Shown in pieces: positions 22,613 through 34,729 of a stretch of 64,000 nt of DNA. This stretch comes from Triatoma infestans (Eukaryota; Arthropoda; Insecta; Hemiptera; Reduviidae): assembly GCA_011037195.1 (NCBI GenBank), contig JAAEAF010014809.1, positions 62,001 to 126,000 on the forward strand. Direction: 5' to 3'. A model generated the notes under the pieces. It was not told the origin of the DNA. It saw nothing but the letters and a program-made list of their open reading frames with translations, and did not search any database. The position numbers and the translations under genes are program-made. Every line of letters starts with the position of its first letter. Within the stretch, counting starts at the first letter, position 1.

Positions 22613-24084
22613 TTGCTTTCATGATTTTTTTTTAGTTATCAGCAATTTTCTAACTGGTTTCTAACCTCGTAAACAACTGCACATATATGTAGTCCCCATT
22701 ACTTTTGTTTGTACATTACAACACGACAAAATAGAATTTAGGATGGTTTTGTTTAATTGAGACCACACACCACAGGAAATTACGGGAATGAAGATTTGCC
22801 CAAAATTTTCACTTTATTTTAGTGCAGCTCCCCCCCCGTAAGGCAATTATACACTCCTCTGTTGAAAGAAGAAATCTATTTTAAGAAGCGTTGGTAACTG
22901 CTGTTCTATGTTGTCCATTTTTTGCGTTACGGTTGACTCCACCGCAAATCTTAAGCGAGACCTACTTTCCCATCTATACGGAAAGAAAGAATGGGCTGGA
23001 ACCTACAACTATAAAACTAGAACATCAAGCATCCATCAAGAGAAGTAAATAACTTATAAAAGCTCGTTAATTTCAGACGTTAAGCCAAACCGAAAATAAC
23101 TTTTAAGAAGTCTAGAACTAATCTTCAAGAGCCTATAATCAAGAAGTCTACAACAGAATCTCAAAGAGTTTATAATAATCAACAACTTTCAAGTAGTAAA
23201 CAAGTAGCAGGAACTGTCAAAGGACAGTTTTGTAGTTCAGAGAAGCTCATTAAGATAGCTAACCACCTAAACAGGTAAGAATTCTAAATCGCCAATTTGA
23301 CCATACTACGCTACTATCAACTTTCTAAAGTTCGGCCTCCCTTAATTTCTCTGTATATCATTAATTATGCTAAAATATAAAATCGCGAGTACAAGTGTTT
23401 GTAGTAAATATTATTCATCATTATTTTTTAGACGTAATTACACCAACTATATCTAAGTTCTTAGAAGTAATTTGCATTTTTCTGTTTGAAAAGCCAAGGA
23501 AGTGGAAAATTTATATTTATTTATTTTTATCTATTTAAACAGATTGGTAAATATTTGATGAACATTAGTTAATTACAACAAGGTAAATTGCAGTCGGAGA
23601 AATTCTTGTGAATCTTTCATACAAGTTTTTTTTTTTTTGTTAATTACTTTACTAAGAAATGAGCAAACCGTAAAAATATACAAGATAAAGATTTTCGCGA
23701 CCCTCTAGGCGAAGGGAATGCTTCCTCTAGGAATGAAATATTTCCCGCAGACCAACCGAAGTTTCAAGAGTGTTAGTATCCATATCGAGCTGCACCGTAC
23801 AGCGTCACTATGTTAAGGGCGGCTGCTCAGATATGGGGGAAGACGGAGACGATGGGTAACCACTCCAGTTTCTCTAGGAACAGATTTTTTCTAGGATATT
23901 ATCGAGGAAGATGCAACCACCATTTCCTTCAACTGATTTTAATGTGTGAAAGCTGACGTAGTCGAAAACGAATGTCTTTGCTGGACAATATCACATAACA
24001 TGGACAGACATTCAGCGTAGCCTTTTCAGAAAAGCTGAAGGCAAACACGCTCTCCAGTATAAATTGCAAACATTCGGCAAACCG
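22613..24084. other. No gene seen
   Basis: AT-rich, with a somewhat G+C-richer block at 23690-23890 that I do not recognise. No supportable coding region. Confidence 0.4.
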
Positions 24085-24480
24085 AAAACACGGGAATGAA
24101 CAAAGGAAATTAAATTTAAAATTTTTACTATTGACTCTAACGAACAAGACAATGCTATACACTGCTCTTCTAGCCCTCATTTGGACATACGGCACTGTAA
24201 AACAATCCAACCTTAACTGACTTCAAACCCTACAATCTAAGATCCTAAGAACAGTAGTTTGTGCTCCCTTCTACGTCTCCAACCACACAATCCGCTGCGA
24301 CCTTAACATTCCATTCATCTCAGAGTTAGCCCAATTTCTTTACACAAAATTCCACTCCAACCTAAATTGTCAACATAATCCTCAGATCCAGATTATGTCC
24401 ACGAGAACAGCTAAAATTATAGTCGGAGGCTGAAGCGGCGGCCGTTGGCCACGCGACCATCTTAACGTATAACGCCGACC
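24085..24480 (+). pseudogene. Jockey-type LINE, C-terminal ORF2 fragment
   Basis: The plus strand reads LTLTNKTMLYTALLALIWTYG, then after a small gap SKILRTVVCAPFYVSN and DLNIPFISELAQ. This is the signature of the C-terminal region of Jockey-type ORF2 (NKxxLYxxLLKPIWTYG...QSKxLRxIxxAPxYVxN). The same motifs occur at 30540-30720 and 32070-32220. A stop interrupts the frame after VKQSNLN. There is no A-tail and no TSD, so the fragment has no clear insertion ends. Confidence 0.8.
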
Positions 24481-24735
24481 TCATAAGGTAGCTGCTGTGT
24501 AAGCTTGCCATAGTGGCAAACTAACGGCTTCCATCACTGGATAGTCGTCGCTCATACCTTTCAAGCAACATTACGCACTTGTAATGGAATCGTTTAATGT
24601 GATTCCTGATGTAGTAGATGTCTTGAAGAGGGCGGAAGTTAGTTTAAGATTTTGGAAGTTAGTGCTCGAATTATTAATACGGATTTTATAAAAATAAACT
24701 GTATTTGAACAATAATTTTAACGTAATAAATGGTA

Positions 24736-25015
24736 ACTAATAACAACAAAATACTTAGAAATAAATAGAAGATAAATAACTAATAATTTAGAATGATAAA
24801 ATAACGAACTAAGATGCACAACTAAAAGATAATAAGTTAAGTTTAAATAAAACTGTATATGGACGCGTAAACTGCTGCTCGTATATGAAGACGTGCTCGT
24901 ATATGAAGACGTGCTCGTATAATCGTATATGATATAATCCTCCCCTCTTCCAATGGGGCGTGTTTATATATTGGTGTTGGCCACACTCACACCAAGACAT
25001 CTGTCCTAGTGTGCG
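24736..25015 (-). repeat. Family D repeat (LTR-like), left inverted copy
   Basis: It is the reverse complement of 29508-29778 over about 270 bp, including TAAACTGCTGCTCGTATATG, CCTCTTCCAATGGGGCG and GACATCTGTCCTAGTGTGCG. This copy has an extra tandem copy of CTCGTATATGAAGACGTG at about 24889-24925. On the minus strand a TATA box (ATATATAAAC-like) follows CCAA, suggesting an LTR promoter. Confidence 0.75.
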
Positions 25016-25561
25016 ACCTTCGTAGTTTGGTGACTCGATTTAGGTCAGTGGCCAGCCTTATCGGCAAAGTCATTGACACACTCATCACTTTTGCTTGTTG
25101 GACATTGTTATACAGTTGCAAAATAAATTAATAAATTAAAAAAAAAAAATTACTCCATAACATCTCTAATACTCAGGAACAATATTTATAGAGATTTCGA
25201 GTGAAAATTCTTTCAATGGTTCCCTTCAAACTTCGTTTCTAATAAGAAACCATACTTTACATAATTTCCAAACCCAACTAACTATATAATTTACAAAAGA
25301 AAAGTTAAAATTAGAGTGAAAGAAATAATTTAAGAATTATTCAAGTGTAATTAATACAAGGTATTGTGTTCAATTCCCTAATCTTGGCCTTAGATTTTAA
25401 TTGCAGCGTGAATATGAGAAATTTATAGCTTCCGCCCTCTATTTTAAAGTCCGCCTGAACAATATAGTTAAACAAAAAAAAAAAAAAATCAATTGCAGAA
25501 CTTTTATTTAATCAAGTAATCATACAAATATTAATTACTATTCTCATTACAGTTATTACAC
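25016..25561. other. No gene seen
   Basis: AT-rich linker with A runs at about 25139 and 25475. Nothing was recognised. Confidence 0.4.
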
Positions 25562-26083
25562 TGTAATGTTTTGGTGAGATGTTGTGTATAGGTAGCTTGT
25601 GGCTTGAGCGTTTTAGCGAAAAGGGCTTGTATGTTTGTTTGAGATAGAATATAAGAATATAATCAAGAAAGCACCACTGATTATGAAATAAATATATATT
25701 TCTAACTGAATTTAAATAGCTTTATAATATCACAGCGATTAAGTATAAATCAATTAATTAATTTAGATTAGATGCTAAACTCTTATGTTTTAACTTATAA
25801 CTGGCACTGATACTAAGAGAGCAATTCCTGAAGTGTTCTGGCTTTCTGAAGTAGAATGCCTGTATGGTTTGAAGGCTGAGTTAAGACTGTCTACTCTTTA
25901 CTCTTTTAAAGCTAATGTTAGACTCTCTTCTTTGGAATTGCTCTCTCTCTCGCGGGGGAATTCTCTTATACAAAAGAGTTACCCTAACGGGATTTTGTGC
26001 CTTTGTTTAATGATCCGAATTTACAGTACCTGACAGTAAAATACACCTCTTTTTGAAGTTAATTCACAGCACTAACATAATTA
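25562..26083 (+). repeat. Possible LTR, family E, copy 1
   Basis: It starts TGTAATGTTTTGG, then GATGTTGTGTATAGGTAGC and GGGCTTGTATG. This parallels 40180 onwards (TGTAATGGTG, GATGTTGTGTTTATAGTAAG, GGGGCTTGTAAG). A loose inverted end (AACATAATTACA) is at 26072-26083. Diverged; boundaries uncertain. Confidence 0.4.
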
Positions 26084-26881
26084 CAAAATATTAACAAAAA
26101 TACAATTTTGGATACTATAAAATGTTCTAAACTCTAAACTATTATTTTTCGATTTCGTTCTTCCACTACAACACCAATAATTTAATTAAGTTTGCAATGA
26201 AACGGTTTTGAAATAATTAATAAAAAAAAAATCAATAAATTCTGATCAAAAAACTTAATAATGTTATGGTAGTGTTAACAGTTAACTTTCACATAAATCA
26301 AATATATATTTTTTATGAAAAATTTACCAAGTTATATAAACAGAATAACTTCGGGAATCATATTTCAAGAAATGAAATTAAATAGTAACAATGGCTGATA
26401 TAATTAGCCTAATGGAGCCCAGCGAACCCGGCTTGTTAAATAAAGTGTTTCTATTATTTGTCTTAGCGTCCTACTTCTTTTTAACTTCCCATACCCCTCC
26501 ACCCAGCACCACTTTGTTGGTTGTTTTGAAATAAAAGTAAAAGATATTATCTTCAATTTCATCATTATTGAACCAATTTTGTAGAAATGGTTGCCTAGCT
26601 GCCTTTCTACATTTTATTGAGAAATATTTTAACAGTTTATATTATTTGTTTTTTATACCATTCATTATTTTCATACTGTTTGAGTGTTTAGCTTACTGTA
26701 CGCAATAATAAAAATTTCCCCAAATTTTAATCATGCAAAGTATAAAAATAGTTTAGAGTATAAAAATAATGTATAATATGTATATTTTAGCTTTATTTTA
26801 TTTAAACACTTCATTGTTTGCAGTTAAAATAGTAAGGACTGAGTTTAAAATGAGGTTGAAGAAGACCCATACAATCAGTGT
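26084..26881. other. No gene seen
   Basis: AT-rich. TTAAATAAAGTGTTTC near 26437 looks like a polyadenylation signal, and LTR residue is possible, but no element could be delimited. Confidence 0.35.
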
Positions 26882-26893
26882 TAAGGTTGTTAC

Positions 26894-28581
26894 ACTGCCC
26901 TTAACATGGTGTATTGTTGGACACAGGATAAGGGTCTTTCTATTAATCCTATTAAGACCCAGGCAATTCTATTTACTCATAGAAGGAAGATAGTAGGTTT
27001 TACACCTCCTAGGTTGTTAGGTACTTCCATACAGGTTAGCAAATCAGTGAAGTTCCTTGGAGTAGTTCTCGACAGTAAATTGAACTGGTCGGAACATGTT
27101 AAGACACAACATCAAAAGGCGATAATCTCCTTTTGGCAATGTCGAAGAGGTGTAGGTAAGAACTGGGGAATCACTCCCAAGATGATGTTCTGGATTTATT
27201 GTATGGTCATTAAACCTAGATTGGTATATGCGGCTTTGGTGTGGTGGCGTCGCATTGAAACACGATCTGCTAGGCAGCTGTTGGAAGAAGTCCAACGCTT
27301 GGCTTGTCTGGCGGTGACTGGAGCGTTTCGGACGACACCGACCGCATCTATGGAGACTTTGTTAGGGAGTCCACCTCTTTTTGTGGAGGTGAAAAACCAG
27401 GCAATGAAAGCCTGTTATAGAATTAAACAGGCAGGTTTTTGGCAGGGTAAGCGATATGGTCATTCTACCATTTATCGTGAGATGCTTTTAAGGATTCCCA
27501 TTACAGGTTTCCCTTCTGATAGGAATTTGAAGACTTTTGTCTTTGGTCATTCCTACAGGGTTAGTTGCCTTCTAGGGAAGATTGGTTAACCCTGGGTCCG
27601 TCTGGTGTGATTCCGGAGAACTATCTCCGATGCTACACGGACGGTTCCAGGATGGATGGTAGGTCTGGGGCTGCCGTCTATTTGAGACGGGAGATCATTT
27701 GGTAGCGCCTCTTGGTGAGTGGGCCACCGTTTTCCAGGCTGAGGTTTATGCAATTCTTTGCTGTATTTTGGATGAGAGGGTGCGTAACACTAATTTAAAA
27801 GGTGTCTGTATCTGCTCGGATAGCCAGGCTGCGTTGAAGGCGCTTAATTAATGTGTCTTCACTTCCAGATTGGTGTTGGAATGTTCTAGAAGACTGGAAG
27901 ATCTTTCTTCATTAAAGGATGTGCTTCTGGTCTGGGTTCCAGGTCATATGGGAATTTTTGGGACTGAGGAGGTGGATAGGTTTGCCAAATTGGGTGCCTC
28001 TCTCCCTTTCATTGGTCCAGAGCCTGCTGTTGGTGTGTCTTCTGACACATGTTTGTCGGGCTTTCAGACGTGGATGACCTCACAGCACTCATCCTATGGA
28101 TGAGTGCAGTGGGTTGTCGGCAGTCTAAAATGCTCATTGGGGGCCCGGACGGAGCTTTGAGCAGTGGGGTCCGATGTCTTTCACGGACCTCCCTCAGGTA
28201 TATGGTTGGATTCCTCACTGGGCATTGTGGTTTAAGGAGGCATCTCTATATAATGGGACTTGTGCCTGACCCTTTTTGTAGAGTTTGTGAAACTGAGGAG
28301 GAAACACCCATGCATTTGATGACGAATTGTTTGGGTTGTGAGGAGATTAGGTTTAGGACCTTCGGCCGGAATAGGATGTCGGTAGAGGAACTTATGCTGT
28401 GTCCTTTTAAGGTTTTGGTCCGATTTGTTCGGTCTGTTGTGAAACTTAGATGGTTAAAACCTGGGCCTGGATTTTCATTCTAGTCCCAGTGGTAGGTATT
28501 CTTTAGGGGCAGCTATATGGGCCCGAGGGGGCTTTGGATAGCGTAGGGTTTACTTCCCTCCCCTTTTGGGAATAATAATAA
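26894..28581 (+). pseudogene. I-type LINE with RNase H, 5'-truncated, 12-bp TSD
   Basis: It encodes the end of an RT (KGLSINPIKTQAILF; KFLGVVLDSKLNWSEHV; MVIKPRLVYAALVWW). An RNase H domain follows in broken frames: YTDGS at about 27633, QAE at 27740, CSDSQAALK at 27817, VWVPGHMG at 27928 and EVDRFAK at 27969. Last is the C-terminal LTGHCGLRRHL with a C-x2-C...H-x4-C knuckle (about 28213-28330). It ends in (AAT)n. TAAGGTTGTTAC flanks it at 26882-26893 and 28582-28593, so both ends are defined and the 5' end was truncated at insertion. Stops and frameshifts make it a pseudogene. I/Nimb/LOA-like clades fit; the exact clade is not resolved. Confidence 0.9.
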
Positions 28582-28593
28582 TAAGGTTGTTAC

Positions 28594-29507
28594 TATTCTG
28601 AGTTCATTCCCGCTTTGTTACTAAAATTTTTGTAAGTTTCTTTCTCTTTTTGGCCCTTCTTTGATTTCTATGTTTTTTAAACTTCTTTTCAGTTTTCATC
28701 CTTTATTTTATTACAGTTAGTATTGTTTCGTAGCTTTATTTTTTTTTTTTTTTTTCTTTTTTATGTCTTTTTATTTTATTTTTTTATTTTTCCACTATTC
28801 TGTTAAGTAAAAGGAACAAAATAATGTTAACAATGAATGTAAAAAGTAGAACTGTTCACGTCAGCTTATTTATATTCACCAAGTCACTTTCAAATTCCCA
28901 ACTATGAAGCATCCCTATTCTGATATTGTTTTTTTTTTTTCCCCACCCACAGAATCATGACAGAATGTCTGTGTTTAATATTCGTGATTCTTGTATATTC
29001 TGCTAGCTACAAAAACACGGATCAGAAAAAATGTACAACTTTAAAAAGATTTTTACACTTGATTAAAGAAATAGGTAAAAATCATGATATGCGTATTCTT
29101 GAAGAATTAATTTATATTTTAAATTTTTACATATAAATAGGAGAAATTCAAGTTTTTCTTACATCCTTGAAAGCATTATGATTTGTAATAGTTTAAATTT
29201 AATTTTTGCGGTTCTTCTGGCTATAATTCGGTGTACAACAGAATTTTAAAATGATGATGTAATCTGGTGCTAACCGATTAAGTAGGAACCGATTAAGTAG
29301 GAAATGAAACGAAAAAATAAAGTCACACAATGAGATAAGCACATATAGGCTATTTTTTTTGAGGATTGAGGAAGATTTGAGGATTTTTGTGGAAAAACGA
29401 TATCGCAAAATTCGCAATATTTCCTCTTACAACAGGATGAGAACTTAGACAAATATAATTCAGTTCACATTTTTAACTGAATTAAACAGGTGGGAATTAA
29501 ACGAAGG
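28594..29507. other. No gene seen
   Basis: Pyrimidine-rich stretch at 28600-28800 with a long T run near 28740, then AT-rich DNA. Two overlapping minus-strand frames at 29199-29452 have no domain. Confidence 0.4.
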
Positions 29508-29778
29508 TCGCACAAGGTCGCACACTAGGACAGATGTCTTGGTGTGAGTGTGGCCAACACCAACCAATATATAAACTCGCCCCATTGGAAGAGGGGAGGA
29601 TTATATCATATACGATTATACGAGCACGTCTTCATATACGAGCAGCAGTTTACGCGTCCATATACAGTTTTATTTAAACTTATTATCTTTTAGTTGTGCA
29701 TCTTAGTTCGTTTATTTTATCATTCCAAATTATTAGTTATTTATCTTCTATTTAATTCTAAGTATTTTGTTGTTATTT
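29508..29778 (+). repeat. Family D repeat (LTR-like), right inverted copy
   Basis: It mirrors 24736-25015. A TATA box (ATATATAAAC) at about 29567 is preceded by CCAACCA and followed by TCGCCCCATTGG, which suggests a promoter reading rightwards. TATTTAAACTTATTATC lies near its end. GGTCGCACA is partly duplicated at the left edge. Confidence 0.75.
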
Positions 29779-29819
29779 ATTCCAAGGAATAACTCATGCT
29801 TAAACATATCCCCCCCCTA

Positions 29820-31034
29820 AATCCTTGAAGTTTCCAATGTTATATCCCACACAATCAGTTTGGATTTAGACGGCACTATTTTACCATAGAACAAACTCAC
29901 CGCGTTGTAGACACCATTGCATCCTCTCTTGAGAAGAGGGAGTGCTGTTCGGAGGCTTTCCACGATGTGAAGCAGGCTTTTGATCGAGTATTACAACCTG
30001 GGCTGCTTTGGAAACTTAAGGGCATCCTTCCTCCCACCTATTACCTCCTCCTAAAATCCCACTTATCCGATAGATATTTCCAGTACAAATCGCATCATCC
30101 TTCTCTCCTTTCAATCATACCGCAAGGCAGCATTCTAGGTTCTATCCGGTATACACTGCAGACGTCCAACACATCCTAATACCATCCTTCTCACCTATGC
30201 AGATGATACTGCTATCCTGTCTGCCAATAGTGATCCCGTAACAGCCCACAGAAATCTACAAATCCACCTCTCCTCCCTAGAAAATTGCTTTAAAATATGA
30301 GTCATTAAACTCAGTGAAGATAAGTCCCAAAACATTACCTCTATTCTATGTCGCATTATTGTTCCCCCACTCTACTACAACTTAATTTCCTTACCAGTGG
30401 TCAACGTTGCTCGCTATCTTGGGCTTTACTTAGACCGAAGACTTGTATGGTATCCTCATACACGACTTAATAGAATAGAACTAAACAGACGCTTTCGAAA
30501 ACTTAGAAGACTACTGGATAACAGATCTAAACTCTCCCTAGACAATAAAAGACTAATTTATACATCTCTTTTAAAGTCTATCTGGGCGTATAGGATAGAA
30601 CTATGGGATTCAACCAAACGCTCAAATCTCCAAAGACCAATCCCTACAATCCAGAATCCTCCGTAACATTGTAAACGCTCCGTTTTACGTCTCCAACCGA
30701 ACGATAAACCCTGCCCTTAATATAACCGTTCATTGCTTAAGTCGGCCAAACCCGTTACAGGGAATTACATATTACCCTATAGACTCACACAAATCCTTTA
30801 GTTCAACTGCCTTCCCGAACACTTTCTAATAACCCTCCTAGGCGTCTTAAAAAAGACAATGGCCTCGTGATCTCCTCTCATGTAAATAGGGTCAATAGTA
30901 ATTGTGTGTAGTTTTGGAGTGTTACCATTGGGTAGCACCTCCTCTCATTTTGTATTTATGTTCTTTGTATAATTGTTACTTATAGCGCTATCGCGCTGAT
31001 TGTAGGATGAATAAAGATTAAAAAAAAAAAATCA
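29820..31034 (+). pseudogene. Jockey-type LINE, RT to 3' end
   Basis: Domain order: NQFGFRRHY (about 29850), KQAFDRV (motif A region, about 29970), SIIPQGSILGS (motif B, about 30112), YADDTAILSA (catalytic YADD, about 30196), SEDKSQ, VARYLGLYLDRRLVWYPHT (about 30403), NRRFRKLRRLLDNRSKLSL, SIWAYRIELWDSTKRSN and the AP-type QSR region (about 30670). A 3' UTR follows with a polyadenylation-like AATAAA (31010) and an A-tail. A stop follows ENCFKI, and there are several frameshifts. It is 5'-truncated in the fingers, with no TSD found. It is related to 31855-32570 and 24085-24480. Confidence 0.88.
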
Positions 31035-31840
31035 AATGAATAAAATTTTCTATAATATTACAATTATATTATAATATATTATAATATTATAATAATACAA
31101 TATAATTTTAATATCCTATAATATTACAATTATATAATATATCTTATATTTCCTATAATAAAGGTTATTATAAATTTTGGATTATCGGGGAAAATAAAAA
31201 ACAAAACAACACAACACAATACAGCAGGATTGGTGATGGAAGAGCCCATGGCTTATACAGGTATATATTTATATATATATATACAAATAAAATGTAGCAT
31301 TATTTGGAAATGATTGATTGGTTGTTATTTTCAAAAGTCCTTCATGGCTTCTATCATTATTTTATATTTCTACTATCTGAAACTGAAACCCAATTACTTA
31401 ACAATATCCTATACCATAACGAAGATTACACACCATTTGGAACAAAATTATTTTATATCTTTCTTTTAATTAAGATATAGCTTTCTCAGTTATTAAATGA
31501 ACCATATGGTTGTAGTATTTTTCCGCTACTTTTTCCATAGAAATCAACTACCCTTATGAAGCATCAGGCCTGTGTTTCATTACTAAGCTATATTTGTTGT
31601 TTCTGAGTTAAATTTAATTAGTTCGCCATTCAAATTCCAATAAAATGAAACCGTACGTATAAATACACAAACTAAACCCCTGCATTTTTTGTTCATCCCT
31701 GACCTTTTTCATTAATTTTTTTAATATTTTAAGCGGTTTATTCATTCCAAAGATTAAAAAGAATAAAATAATGGAAAAAAAATCTGGTGGGAAACAGACA
31801 TAATACTTTACTTTTTCCTTTACAATAATTTTAGCAATTA
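31035..31840. other. AT-rich DNA with TATA-type low complexity and motif K
   Basis: 31040-31160 is an ATAATATTATA low-complexity block. Motif K (AATCTGGTGGGAAACAGAC) is at 31775-31820. No gene was seen. Confidence 0.5.
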
Positions 31841-31854
31841 TAATTGACTAATTG

Positions 31855-32570
31855 ACAAATGCATATCCTTCATCCTCCGTCGCGCTACTCTCTCGCCCAT
31901 CCTCCTTCATGGGACCATAATACCGACAGTCGACAAAGTCCGATATTTAGGACTTTATCTAGATAAAAGAATCACTTGGAATCCGCATACACATTAAAAA
32001 GTCTTAAACTAAACAGACGTTACAAACTTCTCTCGAGACTACTTGACCGACGCTCTAAACTTTCCCTTGAAAACAAAAGTCTTATCCACAACACTATTAT
32101 AAAGCCACTCTGGACATACAAATGCAAGGTCTGGGGTTCGACCAAGCATTCCAACTCCTATTGCATACATGCTTTTCAATCCAAAACTCTCAGAAGAATT
32201 ACCAATGCCCCTTCTATATTTCCAACCTAACCCTTCACACTGACCTCTAAATCCCTTTTGTCCATCAGTTCATAAAATTACGTTACAAGAAATTCCATGA
32301 CCTCACATCCAACCATTTTAACCCTTTAGTTCAACAAATCTCTTCTCTTTCTATTCCACACTACACTTCCAGGAGACTGAAACGCCACTAGCCGCGCGAC
32401 CATCTAACTTCTTGTTAACATTTTTTAGTAATAATTAGGGAGTACCTCCACTGGGAGGCATCTCCTAACAAGGCATTCACGCCCTATTATATGACTACCA
32501 TCATATTCACTTATAATACTGACTTTTTTAGTTGTGGATTTTTTAATAAAATACAAAAAAAAAATAATAA
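31855..32570 (+). pseudogene. Jockey-type LINE, 5'-truncated, 14-bp TSD
   Basis: Translation begins in VRYLGLYLDKRITWNPHTH (about 31940). It continues LNRRYKLLSRLLDRRSKLSL, IIKPLWTYKCKVWGSTKHSN and FQSKTLRRITNAPSIF, then in another frame to an RRLKRH...PRDHL-type end (about 32370-32405), a 3' UTR and an A-rich tail. TAATTGACTAATTG flanks it at 31841-31854 and 32571-32584, a perfect 14-bp TSD. It is closely related to the 29820 element but is an independent insertion. Stops and shifts make it non-coding. Confidence 0.92.
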
Positions 32571-32599
32571 TAATTGACTAATTGTCCTAAAACTCGGTA

Positions 32600-33840
32600 T
32601 TTGAATTAAACTTTTTCAAATTATTTCACTTGTTACACGGATGGTTCCAGAATGGAAGGTAAGTCTGAAGTTATCCATTTTGAACAATCTATTTCAAACA
32701 AGAGACCACTTAGCACATGATCACTTGGTTATTGGGCCACTATTTTCCACGCTGAGGTTTGTGCTATTCATTGTTGGATAATCTGGTGGAATCAGCGCCC
32801 GCTCTAGGAGCGGACAACCCGGACATTTGTCCGGGACGCCAAAATTCAGAGGCGCTATTTTGGTTGTAAGTGTTAGAAAAATATTGATGTGTTAAATATT
32901 GAATGAATAGAAAATTTTACATATCGATTTAATTTTCGTTAGCTTTATGTTCGATTTATATGGTTTATGTCTAAAAGCGAGAAATATTTACATTATTATT
33001 TCAAAATTAATGCAGAATTTGTAAAGGATGACGCTTGAACTTGTTTGAACATGCATATACTTCTATGAACAGAATAGCATTAGCACGTGAGCATAACGCT
33101 GCTTCAGCTTGTGTTTAAACATGCATAGACTTGCTTAAAACTATATATATATTCTTAAGAGGCGGCACTTTTGTCTTTTGTCCGGGACAACGTAACCGCT
33201 AGAGCACCGGGTGGATACATAGCACTAAATTGAATGGGGTCTCTATCTGCGTTGAGTACACAGAGTTGTTGGGTCTTCACTTCTAAATAAGTAGAACAAT
33301 GTTCTTAAAAAAACTGAAAGAGCTTTCCTCTTCAAAAGATGTTGATCTGCTCTTGGTACCAGGTCATTTGATCTCTACAGGTTTCGCGGAATGAGGGGGT
33401 TAACCAAATTTGATGCCCTTCATTGGCACTGAGCCTGCTGTTGGTGTTTCTTTGTGTACATATCTGTGGAGCTTCCAAGCATGTACGGCTTGGCGGCTAT
33501 TGATGACTTGGCGTGATGGAACTTATGCCAGACCGAGATTGTAGAATTAGGAGTGAGACGAAAAAACTCTTCCATCTCCTGGCAGACTGTTTGGATTGTG
33601 AGGAAATTAGGTTCAGGACCTATATTCGGAACAGGATGTCAGCGAAAGAGCTTAGGCTATTTCCCTTTAAGGTTATTGGCCGATTTGTTCGGATTGTTAT
33701 GAATCTTATCTGGGTTAGGCCTGGGATTCTTATTCTCCAAGTGGTTGTGTTATTGTTTTTTTTGGGTATCTGTAAGGTCCTAGAAAGGCTTTAGATGGCG
33801 CAGAATGTAGTTATACTTCCCTTTATTGTATATAATAATA
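32600..33840 (+). pseudogene. I-type LINE RNase H/C-terminal copy, interrupted
   Basis: It is parallel to 27620-28581: CYTDGSRMEG-like at 32633, a Trp-Ala-Thr stretch at 32730, then after the nested element a GHL remnant of VPGH (about 33361). Next come EPAVGVS (33430), then RNRMSAKELRLFPFKVIGRFVR (about 33625) and a 3' UTR ending in (TAAT)n near 33830. Many stops, deletions and shifts; catalytic residues are only partly kept. The frame at 33513-33794 is its last open piece. Confidence 0.8.
32793..33209. mobile_element. hAT-like non-autonomous DNA transposon (nested)
   Basis: It begins CAGCGCCCGCTCTAGGAGCG and ends CCGCTAGAGCACCG. The ends are an imperfect inverted repeat, and near-terminal GTCCGGGAC occurs in both arms. 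Flanks are GGTGGAAT (32785-32792) and GGTGGATA (33210-33217), a decayed 8-bp TSD as made by hAT transposases. Removing it restores alignment with the RNase H region of the copy at 27745-27800. There is no transposase ORF. The family name is inferred from TSD length and the CAG start. Confidence 0.75.
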
Positions 33841-34729
33841 ATAACTATTAAAATGTTTCGTGAACATTACGCATAAATATTGATGATAAGGAAAGTGTAG
33901 AATATGTTTTTAGGTCAAGCTTTCTGATTATGATTATGTTTTGCCACCAGACAAGGTCCGTATCACACCCAAACGAAAATTTGAAGTGGCCTTCTAGAGT
34001 CAACCAAATCAGTCCTGAAAAATGGTCTAGAAAATGTCAATAAATTAATACACCGATGTTACCTATGCAGCATTTGTGTAATTCAAAGAAAACGTGAAGA
34101 ATTTTTAGAAAAAAGAAATCAAAAAGGACTGAAAAACTATTCAATGACTGAAAAAAAGGTACTGGTAAGCAATTACGTTGATAGATTTTGGCCAAAACCT
34201 TAATTTTTGATCCAAATATAAACTTGAAAAGAATATTATTTTCGTTTCTCTTTATTATTTATAGTTTTTGTTTTTTAGAATTCTATTCACACTGGCATTA
34301 GAGGATATCGGATCTACACTCTACAAAGCGATCTGATTAACCTGCCTATAGAATTTACGGGAAACCAAATATTTTCCATGAATGAATTTCAGCGCAAATA
34401 CTTTTCATGAATTTCAAATGTCCACCAATCAGCTAACCAGGAAGTTGGTTATATGCTTCTAAAAATTGACAACTTAGACTGTATTTATATATTCAATTTA
34501 TACACATGAAAATTAATGCTGTGATAACGTTGAATCCATGGTGTGGCGAATTTCCAAATAAAACATTTCTTTAAAGTTATAAACTTGCATAAAATCACTC
34601 TTGTATCCAAGCAGAAGTTTTTGCAGAGAAGCTCTGAAAATGTTGACTAACCCGAAATTTGCAAGAATACAAAACAACAGCAATTTTTACTGAGAACAAG
34701 GTGATAGACATTTTATGACCCAAGGAAAT
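33841..34729. other. Unrecognised stretch
   Basis: Less AT-monotonous than its neighbours. The plus strand has semi-open frames (for example around 33990-34150, with NENLKWPSRVNQI-like text), but no domain I can name. It lies upstream of an RNase H relic and may be the decayed body of the same element. Confidence 0.3.
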
